Shown here piece by piece: positions 1 to 8,735 of a stretch of DNA of 64,000 nucleotides. The translations under genes were made by a program, and so were the position numbers. The stretch spans positions 558,001 through 622,000 of the forward strand of contig NZ_BBOM01000009.1 of the NCBI RefSeq assembly GCF_000974485.1. The letters are read 5' to 3'. Under the pieces are notes generated by a model, which saw only the letters and a list, made by a program, of their open reading frames with translations, was not told the origin of the DNA and did not search any database. Within the stretch, counting starts at the first letter, position 1; the number at the start of each line of letters is the position of its first letter. The stretch is from Streptomyces sp. NBRC 109706. GTDB taxonomy: Bacteria > Actinomycetota > Actinomycetes > Streptomycetales > Streptomycetaceae.

Positions 1-917
1 CCGTGCGCAACGACCGCGCTCGGCTCGGCCAGATCGAGATCGAGGTGGAGAACCACCTCCGCCCCAGAGACATCCAGGCGCGGATACGAGCCGGCGCGAC
101 GGCCGAGGAGGTCGCCCAGTTCGCCGGCATCCCGGTGGACCGGGTGCGCAGGTTCGAGGGTCCGGTGCTCGCCGAGCGCGCGTTCATGGCGGAGCGGGCC
201 CGCAAGACGGCCCTGCGCCGCCCCGGCGAGACGGCCGGGCCGCAGCTGGGCGAGGCGGTCGCCGAGCGGCTGATGCTGCGCGGCGCGGACAAGGACGCCG
301 TCCGCTGGGACTCCTGGCGCCGCGACGACGGCACCTGGGAGGTCCTGCTGGTCTACCGGGTCGCCGGCGAGACGCACTCGGCGAGCTGGATGTACGACCC
401 GCCGCGCCGTCTGGTGCAGGCCGTGGACGACGAGGCCAGGTCGCTGCTGGGCGAGACGGACGACACGCCCGAGCCGAGCACGCCGTTCGTCCCGCGCATC
501 GCCCGGCTCCCCCGGGAGAGCGAGCGCCCGCACGGCCGGAGCAGCCCCGAGCCCGCCCCCCGGGTGGACAACGACACGGACTCGCTGACCAGCCTGCTGG
601 AGGCGGTGCCCAGCTTCCGCGGCGATCTGGTGGTGCCCGAGTCGCCGGCCCCCGCGGCCGGCGTCGAGGACGAGCCGGAGGTGCCGGCGGCGAGTGAGGA
701 GAGCCCGGCGGCCAGGGGCCAGGCCGCTTCGGCCGGCGGCGCCGGCTCCACCTACGCCGATGTCCTGATGCCGCGTTCGGTCGGCGGCCACCGGGACCGG
801 CTGACCGGCACCACCGACCGGCAGGCCGAGGCCGACGGGGTGCGGCCGGGGCGCCGCGCCGCGGTGCCGAGTTGGGACGAGATCGTCTTCGGCACCCGCC
901 GCAAGAAGAAGGACTGA
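1..917 (+). CDS. sepH: SepH septation protein, 5' end cut by window edge
   Basis: The protein matches SepH (DUF3071), the actinobacterial cell-division protein that binds FtsZ and helps Z-rings assemble. The first visible residues (VRNDRARLGQIEIE) fall inside the conserved N-terminal domain, so the real start lies upstream of the window. The visible part covers the end of that domain, including a helix-turn-helix-like segment (IQARIRAGATAEEVAQFAGI), followed by a long proline, glutamate and alanine-rich linker that looks disordered. It ends in a basic tail (RRKKKD), as SepH proteins do. The GTG at position 3 is an internal valine codon, not a start. Identity is fairly certain from the domain sequence; FtsZ binding is family knowledge. 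Confidence 0.88.
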   Translation, partial: VRNDRARLGQIEIEVENHLRPRDIQARIRAGATAEEVAQFAGIPVDRVRRFEGPVLAERAFMAERARKTALRRPGETAGPQLGEAVAERLMLRGADKDAVRWDSWRRDDGTWEVLLVYRVAGETHSASWMYDPPRRLVQAVDDEARSLLGETDDTPEPSTPFVPRIARLPRESERPHGRSSPEPAPRVDNDTDSLTSLLEAVPSFRGDLVVPESPAPAAGVEDEPEVPAASEESPAARGQAASAGGAGSTYADVLMPRSVGGHRDRLTGTTDRQAEADGVRPGRRAAVPSWDEIVFGTRRKKKD

Positions 918-960
918 GCGGGGCCGGCGGGGCTGTGTCCGGCCCCGCCGGCCCTGACGG

Positions 961-1800
961 TCAGCCCGGCTCGGGGCCCGTGGCGACGGGCCGGCCCGTC
1001 CCGGCGGTCCACTCGCTCCAGGAGCCCGGGTAGAGCGCCGCCCGGACGCCGGCCACCTCAAGGGCCAACACCTGGTGGGCCGCCGACACCCCCGAACCGC
1101 AGTAGACCCCCACCTCGGTGCCCGGCGCCGCGCCCAAGGCCGCAAAGCGGTCGGCGAGTTCGGCGGCGGGCCGCAGCAGGCCGTCGGGCGCCACGTTCTC
1201 CGTTGTCGGCGCCGAGACCGCGCCGGGGATGTGCCCGGCCACGGGGTCGAGCGGCTCCACCTCGCCCCGGTAGCGCTCCCCCGCCCTGGCGTCCAGCAGC
1301 AGTCCCTCCCTGGCCAGCCGGGCCGCGCCGGCCGCGTCGAGCACCGGGAGACCGCCGGGCGTCGGCACGAAGTCCCCCTCGGCCGGCTGCGGTTCCTCGG
1401 TGCTCAGCGGGCCCGTCCAGGCGTCCAGACCGCCGTCCAGCACCCGCACCACGGGATGCCCGGCCCAACGCAGCAGCCACCAGGCCCGCGCCGCCGCCCA
1501 ACCGTCCCCGGCGTCGTAGACCACCACCGGACGGCCCAGGGACACGCCGGCGCGGCGCATGGCCGCGCCGAAGATCTCCAGGTCCGGCAGCGGGTGCCGG
1601 CCGGCGTCGCCCGGCGGTCCCGCCAACTCCGTCGGCAGGTCGACATAGACCGCGCCCGGCAGGTGTCCCGCCGCGTACAGCGGGCGGCCGGGCGGGCCGC
1701 CCAGGCGCCAGCGGACGTCGAGCAGCACGGGCCGTTCGGACGGCGGGGTTCCGGGGGCGGTGGCGGCGGCGAGTTCCGCTGCCGGGATGATCGCAGTCAT
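961..1800 (-). CDS. Sulfurtransferase (tandem rhodanese domains, 3-mercaptopyruvate type)
   Basis: This 279-residue protein has two rhodanese domains. The N-terminal domain (about 20-130) lacks the catalytic cysteine (VVYDAGDGW). The C-terminal domain (about 155-275) carries Cys234 in CGSGVSA, the loop typical of thiosulfate/3-mercaptopyruvate sulfurtransferases of the SseA type. It would move sulfane sulfur to a thiol or cyanide acceptor in the cytoplasm. The ATG at 1800 gives MTAIIPAAEL, the usual length for the family; a longer reading upstream is spurious because it crosses the divergent VOC gene. The two genes share a short divergent promoter region of 84 bp. Physiological substrate is not determined by the sequence. 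Confidence 0.88.
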   Translation of the reverse strand: MTAIIPAAELAAATAPGTPPSERPVLLDVRWRLGGPPGRPLYAAGHLPGAVYVDLPTELAGPPGDAGRHPLPDLEIFGAAMRRAGVSLGRPVVVYDAGDGWAAARAWWLLRWAGHPVVRVLDGGLDAWTGPLSTEEPQPAEGDFVPTPGGLPVLDAAGAARLAREGLLLDARAGERYRGEVEPLDPVAGHIPGAVSAPTTENVAPDGLLRPAAELADRFAALGAAPGTEVGVYCGSGVSAAHQVLALEVAGVRAALYPGSWSEWTAGTGRPVATGPEPG

Positions 1801-1884
1801 GGCCCCATTGTCCCCGCGGGCGGGGGAGACTTGTTCGGAGCACCAGGGGGCAGGGGTGCGGATGGGTATCGAGGAGGGAGCAGG

Positions 1885-2670
1885 ATGACCGAGGCAGCGA
1901 GTCCCCCGACGTCCGGGACGCACCGCTGGGTAAGTCTGATGGTCCGTGACCTGACGACGGCTCAGCGGTTCTATGGGGAGCTGTTCGGCTGGGAGTTCGA
2001 CGCGGGCCCGACCCAACTGGGTCCGTATGTGAGAGCGCTGCGCGACGGCCACCCGGTGGCCGGGATCGGCGAGTCGGCGGCGGGGGCGCAGCAGGTGGTC
2101 GCCTGGCTGCCGTACATCGCCACCCGCGATGTCGACGCCACCGCCGGTCGGATCCGCGAGTGCGGGGGCACGGTCGCGGTGGGTCCGATCGAGGTGGAGC
2201 AGGTGGGGCGGCTGGCCATCGCCTCGGATGTGAACGGCGCCGCGTTCGGCCTCTGGCAGGGCGGACCGCGCCGTAGCGCGCCGTTCTACGGGCCGACCGG
2301 CACGCCGGAGTGGAACGAGCTGATCACCGCCGACACCTCGGTGGTGAGCAAGTTCTACAGCGTGGTCCTCGGCTACGAGGCGGCGCCGGAGCCGGCGCAG
2401 CCGGAGGAGCTCGACTATCTGACACTCCGGTTGGACGGCCGGCCGGTGGCGAGCATCCGGGGCGTGGGAGCGGCGGCATTGCCGCAGGACCGGGGTCCGC
2501 ACTGGATCACGTACTTCTCCGTGCCGGATGTCGACGAGGGGCTCAAGGCGGTGGAGCGGCTGGGCGGCCGGGTGTTGGGCGAGCCCGAGGTCTCGCCGTT
2601 CGGCCGATGGGCCAAGGTGGCCGACCCCGAGGGCGGGAACTTCGCCATCGTCCGCCCGCCGGGCCGCTGA
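1885..2670 (+). CDS. VOC (glyoxalase-fold) family protein, two domains
   Basis: A 261-residue protein with two tandem vicinal-oxygen-chelate modules, about residues 10-125 and 135-260. Each module opens with the typical pattern of an aromatic or short strand, then xxFYxxxxGWE or SKFYSVVLGYE. The second ends in PFGRWAKVADPEGGNFAI, the classic C-terminal strand of this fold. Members include hydroxylases, lyases and resistance proteins, and the reaction cannot be told from sequence. The ATG at 1885 follows a GAGGAGGGAG ribosome site. It is transcribed away from the sulfurtransferase gene and convergent with the thymidine kinase operon, with a shared hairpin terminator between them. Confidence 0.85.
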   Translation: MTEAASPPTSGTHRWVSLMVRDLTTAQRFYGELFGWEFDAGPTQLGPYVRALRDGHPVAGIGESAAGAQQVVAWLPYIATRDVDATAGRIRECGGTVAVGPIEVEQVGRLAIASDVNGAAFGLWQGGPRRSAPFYGPTGTPEWNELITADTSVVSKFYSVVLGYEAAPEPAQPEELDYLTLRLDGRPVASIRGVGAAALPQDRGPHWITYFSVPDVDEGLKAVERLGGRVLGEPEVSPFGRWAKVADPEGGNFAIVRPPGR

Positions 2671-2829
2671 GCCGCGGAACAGCTGAGTCGGCGCGGGACG
2701 GGGCCTGTCTTCTGGATCCTCGTGGGCCAGCGAGCGGCTTCCCTCAGCCAGGCGGCCCGGGGGAGCCGCTCCCTCGGGCCGGCGGAGGCTCGGGAGAAGC
2801 CCCCGTCAGGCGCCGGATCGCAGGCACGT

Positions 2830-2856
2830 ACGCCCCCGGACTTCGTCCGGGGGCGT
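2830..2856. terminator. Bidirectional hairpin between VOC gene and tdk
   Basis: A perfect 12-bp stem (ACGCCCCCGGAC paired with GTCCGGGGGCGT) closes over a TTC loop. It sits between the end of the + strand VOC gene and the end of the - strand thymidine kinase gene, so it can stop both transcripts. There is no long U tract, as is usual in GC-rich actinomycetes. Confidence 0.75.
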
Positions 2857-2889
2857 CGCACGAGCCCGCAAAGTCCCGCCGGACAGGCG

Positions 2890-3567
2890 CTAGCTGTGCT
2901 GCCGGGGTACTCCTTCCGTGGGGAGTACGTCCGGGGAGAGTTGACCCGCGCCGGCCGTCGCGGCGGTCAGGCGTCTGCGGTGGTGTCGGCGGCACAGCAC
3001 CTCGTACCCCACCTCGCCGCGAGGGCTGTCGGGGCCGCCGGAGACATCGCCGATCACCACCTGGGCGCCCTCCACCACCATCCGCCCGCCGACCGTGCGC
3101 GCGTTGTGCGTGGCGCGGGCACCGCACCAGCACAGCGCCTCCACCTGCAGCACCTCCACCCGGTCGGCCAGCTCGATCAGCCGCTGGGAGCCGGGGAAGA
3201 GCTTGGTGCGGAAGTCGGTGGTGATGCCGAAGGCGAACACGTCGATGCCGAGATCGTCCACGACGCGGGCGAGCTGGTCGACCTGGCGCGGGGAGAGGAA
3301 CTGCGCCTCGTCGGCGATGACGTAGTCGACCCGGCCGCCTGCCGTCAGATGGCGCACCAGATGCGCGTGGAAGTCGAACCCCTCGTCCGTCTCGGTGGCT
3401 TCGGCGATCAGGCCGAGCCTGGAGGAGATCCGGCCCACGCCGGCCCGGTCGTTGCGGGTGAAGATCATGCCCAGCAGGCCGCGCGCGGAGCGGTTGTGCT
3501 GGATCTGCAGGGCGAGCGTGCTCTTCCCGCAGTCCATCGTGCCGGAGAAGAAGGCGAGTTCAGCCAA
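2890..3567 (-). CDS. tdk: Thymidine kinase
   Basis: A type II (TK1-like) thymidine kinase of 225 residues that phosphorylates thymidine in the nucleotide salvage pathway. It shows the P-loop GTMDCGKST (residues 9-17), the catalytic and Mg-binding segment DYVIADEAQF with Glu88, and the lasso and zinc cysteines (CWCGARATHNAR and a C-terminal CRRHH). The start is TTG at 3567, giving MAELAFFSG, preceded by a GGAGC site. It is the last gene of a three-gene run with the phosphodiesterase (16-bp gap) and DUF5998 genes, a common Streptomyces arrangement. The C-terminal 25 residues are variable. Confidence 0.95.
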   Translation of the reverse strand: MAELAFFSGTMDCGKSTLALQIQHNRSARGLLGMIFTRNDRAGVGRISSRLGLIAEATETDEGFDFHAHLVRHLTAGGRVDYVIADEAQFLSPRQVDQLARVVDDLGIDVFAFGITTDFRTKLFPGSQRLIELADRVEVLQVEALCWCGARATHNARTVGGRMVVEGAQVVIGDVSGGPDSPRGEVGYEVLCRRHHRRRLTAATAGAGQLSPDVLPTEGVPRQHS

Positions 3568-3583
3568 GGGAACGGGCTCCAGG

Positions 3584-4819
3584 TCAGGTGCGGACTTCCA
3601 GCAGCGGTACCAGCTGCTCGGCCGGGGTCAGGGAGCCGTGCATGCCGATCAGCGCCGACTCCCTGGGCTCGGTCTCACTGGCGATCACGGCGGCCTCGCC
3701 CGACATCGCGACCACCACATCGCCGATCCGGGGGCCGACCCTCGCCTCCACGCCCGTGCCCGGCGGGCCGAACCAGCCCAGCGCGACCGCCTCGTCCCTG
3801 GTGGCCACCCAGGCGTCCTCGGCAAGCACCTCGCGCCACACCGCGTGGACATCGGCGGCGGCGCCCGGCACCGCGTACAGATGGCGGGCCCGGCCCTCCC
3901 CGCCCAGCTGGGCGACTCCGGCGCGCAGCTCCCAGTCGTGGTCGAAGTCGAAGCGGGCTTCCTCGGTGCGGGGCACATCGACCATGCCGTGGTCGCCCGT
4001 GATGTAGAGGACGGCACGCGGTGGCAGCCGCTCGGCCAGCCGCTGGGCCAGGGCGTCCACCCGGCTCAGCTGGGCGCGCCACTCCTCCGAGTCGATGCCG
4101 AACCGGTGGCCGGCACCGTCGAGTTCGGCGTAGTAGGTGTAGACCAGGGTGCGGTCGGCCTCGGCGATCCTGCGGGCCGCCTCGTCGATGCGCTCCCAGG
4201 GGTCGGAACGGCCGAGGAAGGTGCCGCCGGAGAGGGCGACGCGGGTGAGCGGGGTGCGCTCGAAGTGCGGTGCCGACACCTGGCAGGCGGCCACCCCCGC
4301 TCCGTCGGCGCGCACGAAGAGGGTGGGGTGCGGCTGCCAGCGGGAGGGCTCCGTCCAGGGCTCCCACCGCAGCTGGTTCATCAGGGCCCCGCTGTCCGGA
4401 TCGAGCACGCGATAGCCGACCATGCCGTGCGCGGCCGGCGGCAGCCCGGTGCCGAGCGAGGCCAGCGAGGTGGCCGTGGTGGAGGGGAAGCCGACGGAGA
4501 TGGGCTTCCCGGCACCGGCGTTGGAGCTGGGCAGCAGCGAGGTCAGGAACGGGGCCACCGACGGATGGGCGCGCAGCACCTCCCAGCCGAGCCCGTCGAT
4601 CAGGAAGACGCAGACCCGGTCGGCCGGGGGCAGCGCGAAGGCCCTCTCGTGTCCTGGCAGGCCGAGACCGGTCAGGGCGGCGGGCAGCAGATCCGAGAGC
4701 GAGCCGGTGCCGTAGCGGGGGGCCGGCGCCAGGGACGGGTCGAGCGGAACCGGACCGTGCGGCCAACCGCCGGGATGGGACGGGGGAACCTCCCAACCGC
4801 CGGGTTGGGCGAACGTCAC
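3584..4819 (-). CDS. Alkaline phosphatase-superfamily phosphodiesterase / nucleotide pyrophosphatase
   Basis: A 411-residue protein of the type I phosphodiesterase/nucleotide pyrophosphatase group within the alkaline phosphatase superfamily. Motifs are the metal-binding VFLIDGLGWE near residue 90, the nucleophile segment PSTTATSLASLGTG near 132 (Thr nucleophile), HGMVGYR, a YAELDGAGHRFG motif, and TGDHGMVDVP near 300 with metal-binding Asp and His. No signal peptide is visible, so it is probably cytoplasmic; the substrate is unknown. Its GTG start overlaps the DUF5998 stop (GTGA), showing translational coupling, and tdk follows 16 bp later. Confidence 0.88.
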   Translation of the reverse strand: MTFAQPGGWEVPPSHPGGWPHGPVPLDPSLAPAPRYGTGSLSDLLPAALTGLGLPGHERAFALPPADRVCVFLIDGLGWEVLRAHPSVAPFLTSLLPSSNAGAGKPISVGFPSTTATSLASLGTGLPPAAHGMVGYRVLDPDSGALMNQLRWEPWTEPSRWQPHPTLFVRADGAGVAACQVSAPHFERTPLTRVALSGGTFLGRSDPWERIDEAARRIAEADRTLVYTYYAELDGAGHRFGIDSEEWRAQLSRVDALAQRLAERLPPRAVLYITGDHGMVDVPRTEEARFDFDHDWELRAGVAQLGGEGRARHLYAVPGAAADVHAVWREVLAEDAWVATRDEAVALGWFGPPGTGVEARVGPRIGDVVVAMSGEAAVIASETEPRESALIGMHGSLTPAEQLVPLLEVRT

Positions 4820-5403
4820 CTGCCGGCCACCGCCGTCGCCTCGGAGAGGGCCTGGGCGAACTCCAGCGCCTGCCGCACCGTCTCGGGCCCGTCGCCCGCC
4901 TCGCTCACCCGCAGCGACAGATCGTCCGCCGTGGACGAGCCCGAGTAGCCGTGGTCCGCCTCGCAGTTGGGGTCGCCGCAGTTGGCCGGCTCCATGTCGA
5001 TCCTGGAGACCGCGCCCCAGCCGATGGTGAGCACCACCTCGCGCGGCAGCGTGCCCGGGACATAGGACTGCGGGTCGGCGACCACCCGGCTGAGCACCAC
5101 GGACGAGATCCGCGCCAACTTGACCGACTCGGTCGACGTGGTCGCGTACCCGGTGGGCGTGTTGCCCTCGGCGGGCTGCTCGTCGGTGTGGCTGACGATG
5201 AATCGGGTGCCCGTCAGCACCAGCACCGTGGCGTGCCGGCGCACCTCGTTGCTGTCGAAGGTCGTCTCCTGATGGACGAGGAAGGAGGCGACGGGCTCAC
5301 GGCCCACGGCGGCCTCCACCGCCTCCGCGACCAGCGCGGGGTAGTAACCGCTGCGCTCGATCGCCTCCCGCAGCCCCTGGGACGTCGTACCGGTCTTCGC
5401 CAT
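4816..5403 (-). CDS. DUF5998 family protein
   Basis: A 195-residue actinobacterial protein of unknown function. It is predicted soluble, with a conserved core (residues 40-140) of alternating strands and a CGDPNCEADHGYSG segment near 145 whose two Cys and one His could bind a metal. It is the first gene of the operon with the phosphodiesterase and tdk, and its stop overlaps the next start by 4 bp. Family assignment rests on overall resemblance to the conserved Streptomyces protein at this position. No biochemical role is known to me. Confidence 0.8.
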   Translation of the reverse strand: MAKTGTTSQGLREAIERSGYYPALVAEAVEAAVGREPVASFLVHQETTFDSNEVRRHATVLVLTGTRFIVSHTDEQPAEGNTPTGYATTSTESVKLARISSVVLSRVVADPQSYVPGTLPREVVLTIGWGAVSRIDMEPANCGDPNCEADHGYSGSSTADDLSLRVSEAGDGPETVRQALEFAQALSEATAVAGR

Positions 5404-5478
5404 GAGCCCATCCTAAGGGGCGACTCGGACAGCGCAGGGGGCGCGCGAGCGAGAACCCGGCACGCCGGGGGGCGTCGC

Positions 5479-8187
5479 TCAGTAGGCGGGCAGCCGGCGC
5501 GGTCCTAGATCGGGTCGCGGCGGCGGGGGCGCCACCCGCACCGAGGCGGCCAGCACGGCCACCCCACGGTCCGAGACGACCACGGGTTCCAGCTCGACGG
5601 CGGTGATCTCGGGGCGGTCGTCCACCAGTCGCCCGAGCCGGCCGAGCAACCGTTCCAGGGCCTCGGTGTCCACCGGTCGGGAGCCGCGCCAGCCGAAGAG
5701 GATGGGCGCGGCCCTGATGGAGCGGATCAGGGCGGCCACGTCCCGGTCGGTGGCCGGCAGCAGCCGGTGGCCGACATCGCCCAGCAACTCGGAGGCCGGT
5801 CCTGCCAGGCCGAAGGAGAGCGCGGCGCCGATCGCCGGGTCGACGGTGGCCCGCACCACGGTGTCGACGCCCCTGGCCACCATCGCCTGGACGGTGGGCC
5901 TGGTGCCGGCCGGATCGCCGAGTCGGGCGGTGAGTTCGGCGTAGGCGCGGCGCAACTCGGCCGGGGTGGCGAGGTCGAGCCGGACGGAGCCGGGGTCGGC
6001 GCGGTGCCGCAGGCGCGGCGCGGTGGCCTTGAGCGCCACCGGGAAGCCGAGCGTCTCGGCGGCGGCCACGGCCGCCTCCGGGGTGGGCGCCGGCAGCGTC
6101 GGCCGCACCTCGATGCCGTAGGCGGCCAGCAGCGCGTGGACGCCGGCCGGTTCGAGGGCGGTGTCCTTGGCGCCCTCGGGGACGGTGACCTCGGCCAGCA
6201 TCCTGGCCGCCGCCGGCTCGTCGATGTCGTCGAACTCGAAGGCCCGGCCCCGGTTGTGGGCGCCGGCCCGCCATTCGGCGTGCCGCACGGCCTGGGCCAG
6301 TGCCCTGGCGGCGCGTTCGGCCGACGGGTAGGTGGGGATGCCGCGCGCGCTCAGCTCGCCGGCCAGCTCGTCCAGGGCGAGTTGGGCGACCAGCACCGGC
6401 TTCCCGCTGTCGGCGCCGGCCTCGGCGGCGCGCAGCGCGGTGGCCAGCTCCTCGACGCCCAACTCGCCGCCGACCGTGGGGGCGACGGCGACGAGCACCG
6501 CGTCGGCGCCGGGGTCGGCGAGCGCGGCGGCCACCGCGGCGCCGAACTCGGCGGGTCCCGCGGCGTTCCCCAGGCCGGTCAGCGGCAGCGGGCGCAGCCG
6601 CTGGGCGCGGCAGGCGTCGTGCGCGATCAGGCCGACGGCCTGGGCGTTGCCCACGACGGCGACGCGGGGCCCGTTGGGCAGCGGCTGGTGGGCCAACAGC
6701 AGCCCGATGTCGACCAGTTCGACGGCGGTGTCGGCCTGGATCGCGCCGGCCTGGCGGATCAGCGCGGAGACCGTCTCCTCCGGGGTGTGGCTGGTCGGCA
6801 CCATGTGTCCCAGCGGGGGCGCGCCGCCGCTGTGCCGGCCGCCGCGCACCACGACGACGGGCTTCCCCGCCTCGGCGCTGCGCCGGGCGAGGCGGGTGAA
6901 CTTGCGTGGGTTGCCGACCGACTCCAGATAGAGCAGGACGACATCGGTGCGTTCGTCGGCGTGCCAGAACTGCAGCACGTCGTTGCCCGAGACATCGGCC
7001 CGGTTGCCGGCCGAGACGAAGGTGGACAGGCCGCCGCCGCGGCTCTCCAACTCGTCGAGGACGGCGATGCCCATGGGTGCGGACTGGGTGAAGAGGCCGA
7101 TCCGTCCGGCGGCGGGCAGCCGGGGCGCGGGGCTGGCGTTGAGGCTGGTCCCCGGTGCGGTGTTGATCACGCCGAAGGCGTTGGGGCCGACGATCCGCAT
7201 GCCCTGGGCGCGCGCCCGGCGCACCAGTTCGCGCTGCTCGCGCCGGTCGTGCCCGGCGGCCAGCACGATCAGACCCTGGACGCCGCGTTCGGCGCAGTCG
7301 GGCAGCACGGCGGCCACCTCGTCGGCCGGCACCGCGAGCACCGCGAGGTCGACGGTGCCGGGGATTTCCCGCACCGAACGGAACGCCGGGGCGCCGCCGA
7401 GCATCTCGGTCTCGGGCGGGAGGGAGCGGTTGACGGCGTAGAGCCGGCCGGTGAAGCCGCCGGCGAGCAGCCCGGCGAGCACGGTTCGCCCCGCGCCGCC
7501 GGGGCGGCGCCCGGCGCCGACCACGGCGACGCTGCTCGGCGAGAGAAGGCGCTGCACGGAGTGCGCCTCGGCGCGCTGTTCGCGGGCCCGCATCACGGCC
7601 AACGACTCGGCGGTGGGGGCCAGATCGAGGGTGAGGTGCACGGCGCCGTCGGCGAAGCTGCGGCGCTGGGAGTAGCCGGCGTCGGTGAAGACCTTGATCA
7701 TCTTGCCGTTGGCCGGCAGCACCTCGGCCTCGAAGCGGCGCACCCCGCGCTCCCGCGCGACGGCCGCGATGTGCTCCAGCAGGGTGGACGCCAGGCCGCG
7801 TCCCTGGTGGGCGTCCTCCACCAGGAAGGCCACCTCGGCCCGGTCGGCCGGCGCGGAGGCGGCCCGCCCCGCGCGGTCCACCCGGTCGTAGCGGACGGTG
7901 GCCAGGAACTCGTCCCCGACGGTGGCGGCCAGCCCCACCCGGTCCACGTAGTCGTGGTGCGTGAAGCGGTGCACATCGCGGTCGGAGAGCCGTGGGTAGG
8001 GCGCGAAGAAGCGGTAGAACTTCGACTCGTCGGAGACCCGTTCGTAGAAGCTGACCAGCCGGTCGGCGTCCGCCGGGGTGATGGGTCTGATGTGCGCGGT
8101 GCCGCCGTCCCGCAGCACCACGTCGGCTTCCCAGTGGGCGGGGTAGGCGGGTTGGGCGGGTTGGGCGGGTTGGCCGAGTGGTCCCAT
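5479..8187 (-). CDS. GNAT acetyltransferase fused to ADP-forming acyl-CoA synthetase-like domains
   Basis: A 902-residue fusion. Residues about 25-195 form a GNAT domain (acetyl-CoA loop near EDAHQGRGLAST). Then come a CoA-binding Rossmann domain (SSVAVVGAGRRPGG), a succinyl-CoA-ligase-like domain (GRIGLFTQSAPMG) and a C-terminal ATP-grasp domain (about 690-900). This matches the Pat-type protein lysine acetyltransferases that modify and inactivate acyl-CoA synthetases, usually regulated by the synthetase-like part. In the reference enzymes the order is often reversed, with GNAT at the C terminus; here it is N-terminal. The ATG at 8187 gives MGPLGQ and a short PAQPAQPAYPA linker. It diverges from the HPr gene over 94 bp. 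Substrates are unknown. Confidence 0.85.
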   Translation of the reverse strand: MGPLGQPAQPAQPAYPAHWEADVVLRDGGTAHIRPITPADADRLVSFYERVSDESKFYRFFAPYPRLSDRDVHRFTHHDYVDRVGLAATVGDEFLATVRYDRVDRAGRAASAPADRAEVAFLVEDAHQGRGLASTLLEHIAAVARERGVRRFEAEVLPANGKMIKVFTDAGYSQRRSFADGAVHLTLDLAPTAESLAVMRAREQRAEAHSVQRLLSPSSVAVVGAGRRPGGAGRTVLAGLLAGGFTGRLYAVNRSLPPETEMLGGAPAFRSVREIPGTVDLAVLAVPADEVAAVLPDCAERGVQGLIVLAAGHDRREQRELVRRARAQGMRIVGPNAFGVINTAPGTSLNASPAPRLPAAGRIGLFTQSAPMGIAVLDELESRGGGLSTFVSAGNRADVSGNDVLQFWHADERTDVVLLYLESVGNPRKFTRLARRSAEAGKPVVVVRGGRHSGGAPPLGHMVPTSHTPEETVSALIRQAGAIQADTAVELVDIGLLLAHQPLPNGPRVAVVGNAQAVGLIAHDACRAQRLRPLPLTGLGNAAGPAEFGAAVAAALADPGADAVLVAVAPTVGGELGVEELATALRAAEAGADSGKPVLVAQLALDELAGELSARGIPTYPSAERAARALAQAVRHAEWRAGAHNRGRAFEFDDIDEPAAARMLAEVTVPEGAKDTALEPAGVHALLAAYGIEVRPTLPAPTPEAAVAAAETLGFPVALKATAPRLRHRADPGSVRLDLATPAELRRAYAELTARLGDPAGTRPTVQAMVARGVDTVVRATVDPAIGAALSFGLAGPASELLGDVGHRLLPATDRDVAALIRSIRAAPILFGWRGSRPVDTEALERLLGRLGRLVDDRPEITAVELEPVVVSDRGVAVLAASVRVAPPPPRPDLGPRRLPAY

Positions 8188-8281
8188 GACATCAGCGTAC
8201 GGTTGGCATGGTCGCAACGGGCGGCTCGGCGCCACCGCGCGACCATCCGGTCCAGCCAACGATCTCCCGGAGGACACACAC

Positions 8282-8572
8282 ATGGTCGAGCGCCGCGTCA
8301 CCATCGGTTGGGCCGAGGGGCTGCACGCCAGGCCCGCGTCGATCTTCGTGCGGGCCGCCACCGCCACCGGGGTGCCGGTGACCGTCGCCAGGGCGGGCGG
8401 GGCGCCGGTGAACGCCGCCTCGATGCTCGCGGTCCTCAGCCTCGGCGCCCAGGGCGGCGAGGAGATCGTGCTGGCCTCGTCGGCCGAGGAGGCACAGGCG
8501 GCCGAGGCCGCCCTCGACCGGCTGGCCCGACTCGTCACCGAAGGTCTCGACGAGCTACCGGAAACGGTATGA
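8282..8572 (+). CDS. ptsH: Phosphocarrier protein HPr
   Basis: A 96-residue HPr protein of the phosphoenolpyruvate:sugar phosphotransferase system, which carries a phosphoryl group from Enzyme I to sugar-specific EIIA proteins. His15 lies in GLHARPAS, the canonical phosphorylation site. The region around residue 47 (NAASMLAVLSLGAQGG) corresponds to the regulatory Ser46 area, with Ser present, but actinobacteria normally lack HPr kinase. A CCGGAGGAC ribosome site lies 8-9 bp before the ATG. It stands alone; no PTS enzyme genes are adjacent. Confidence 0.95.
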   Translation: MVERRVTIGWAEGLHARPASIFVRAATATGVPVTVARAGGAPVNAASMLAVLSLGAQGGEEIVLASSAEEAQAAEAALDRLARLVTEGLDELPETV

Positions 8573-8735
8573 GGAGCGGTCGGATAAACGGCCGGATGGG
8601 GATTTCCGCTTTCCGGCGGCTGTCGGGCGTCTTTCGCATGTGTCCCGGGGAAGCGAAAAGGGCAGCGGGAAATGGCACCGAACATTCTCGCGGCGCTATT
8701 CGAGGACCGTCGCCCTCCTGTGTATACGGTCGCTG

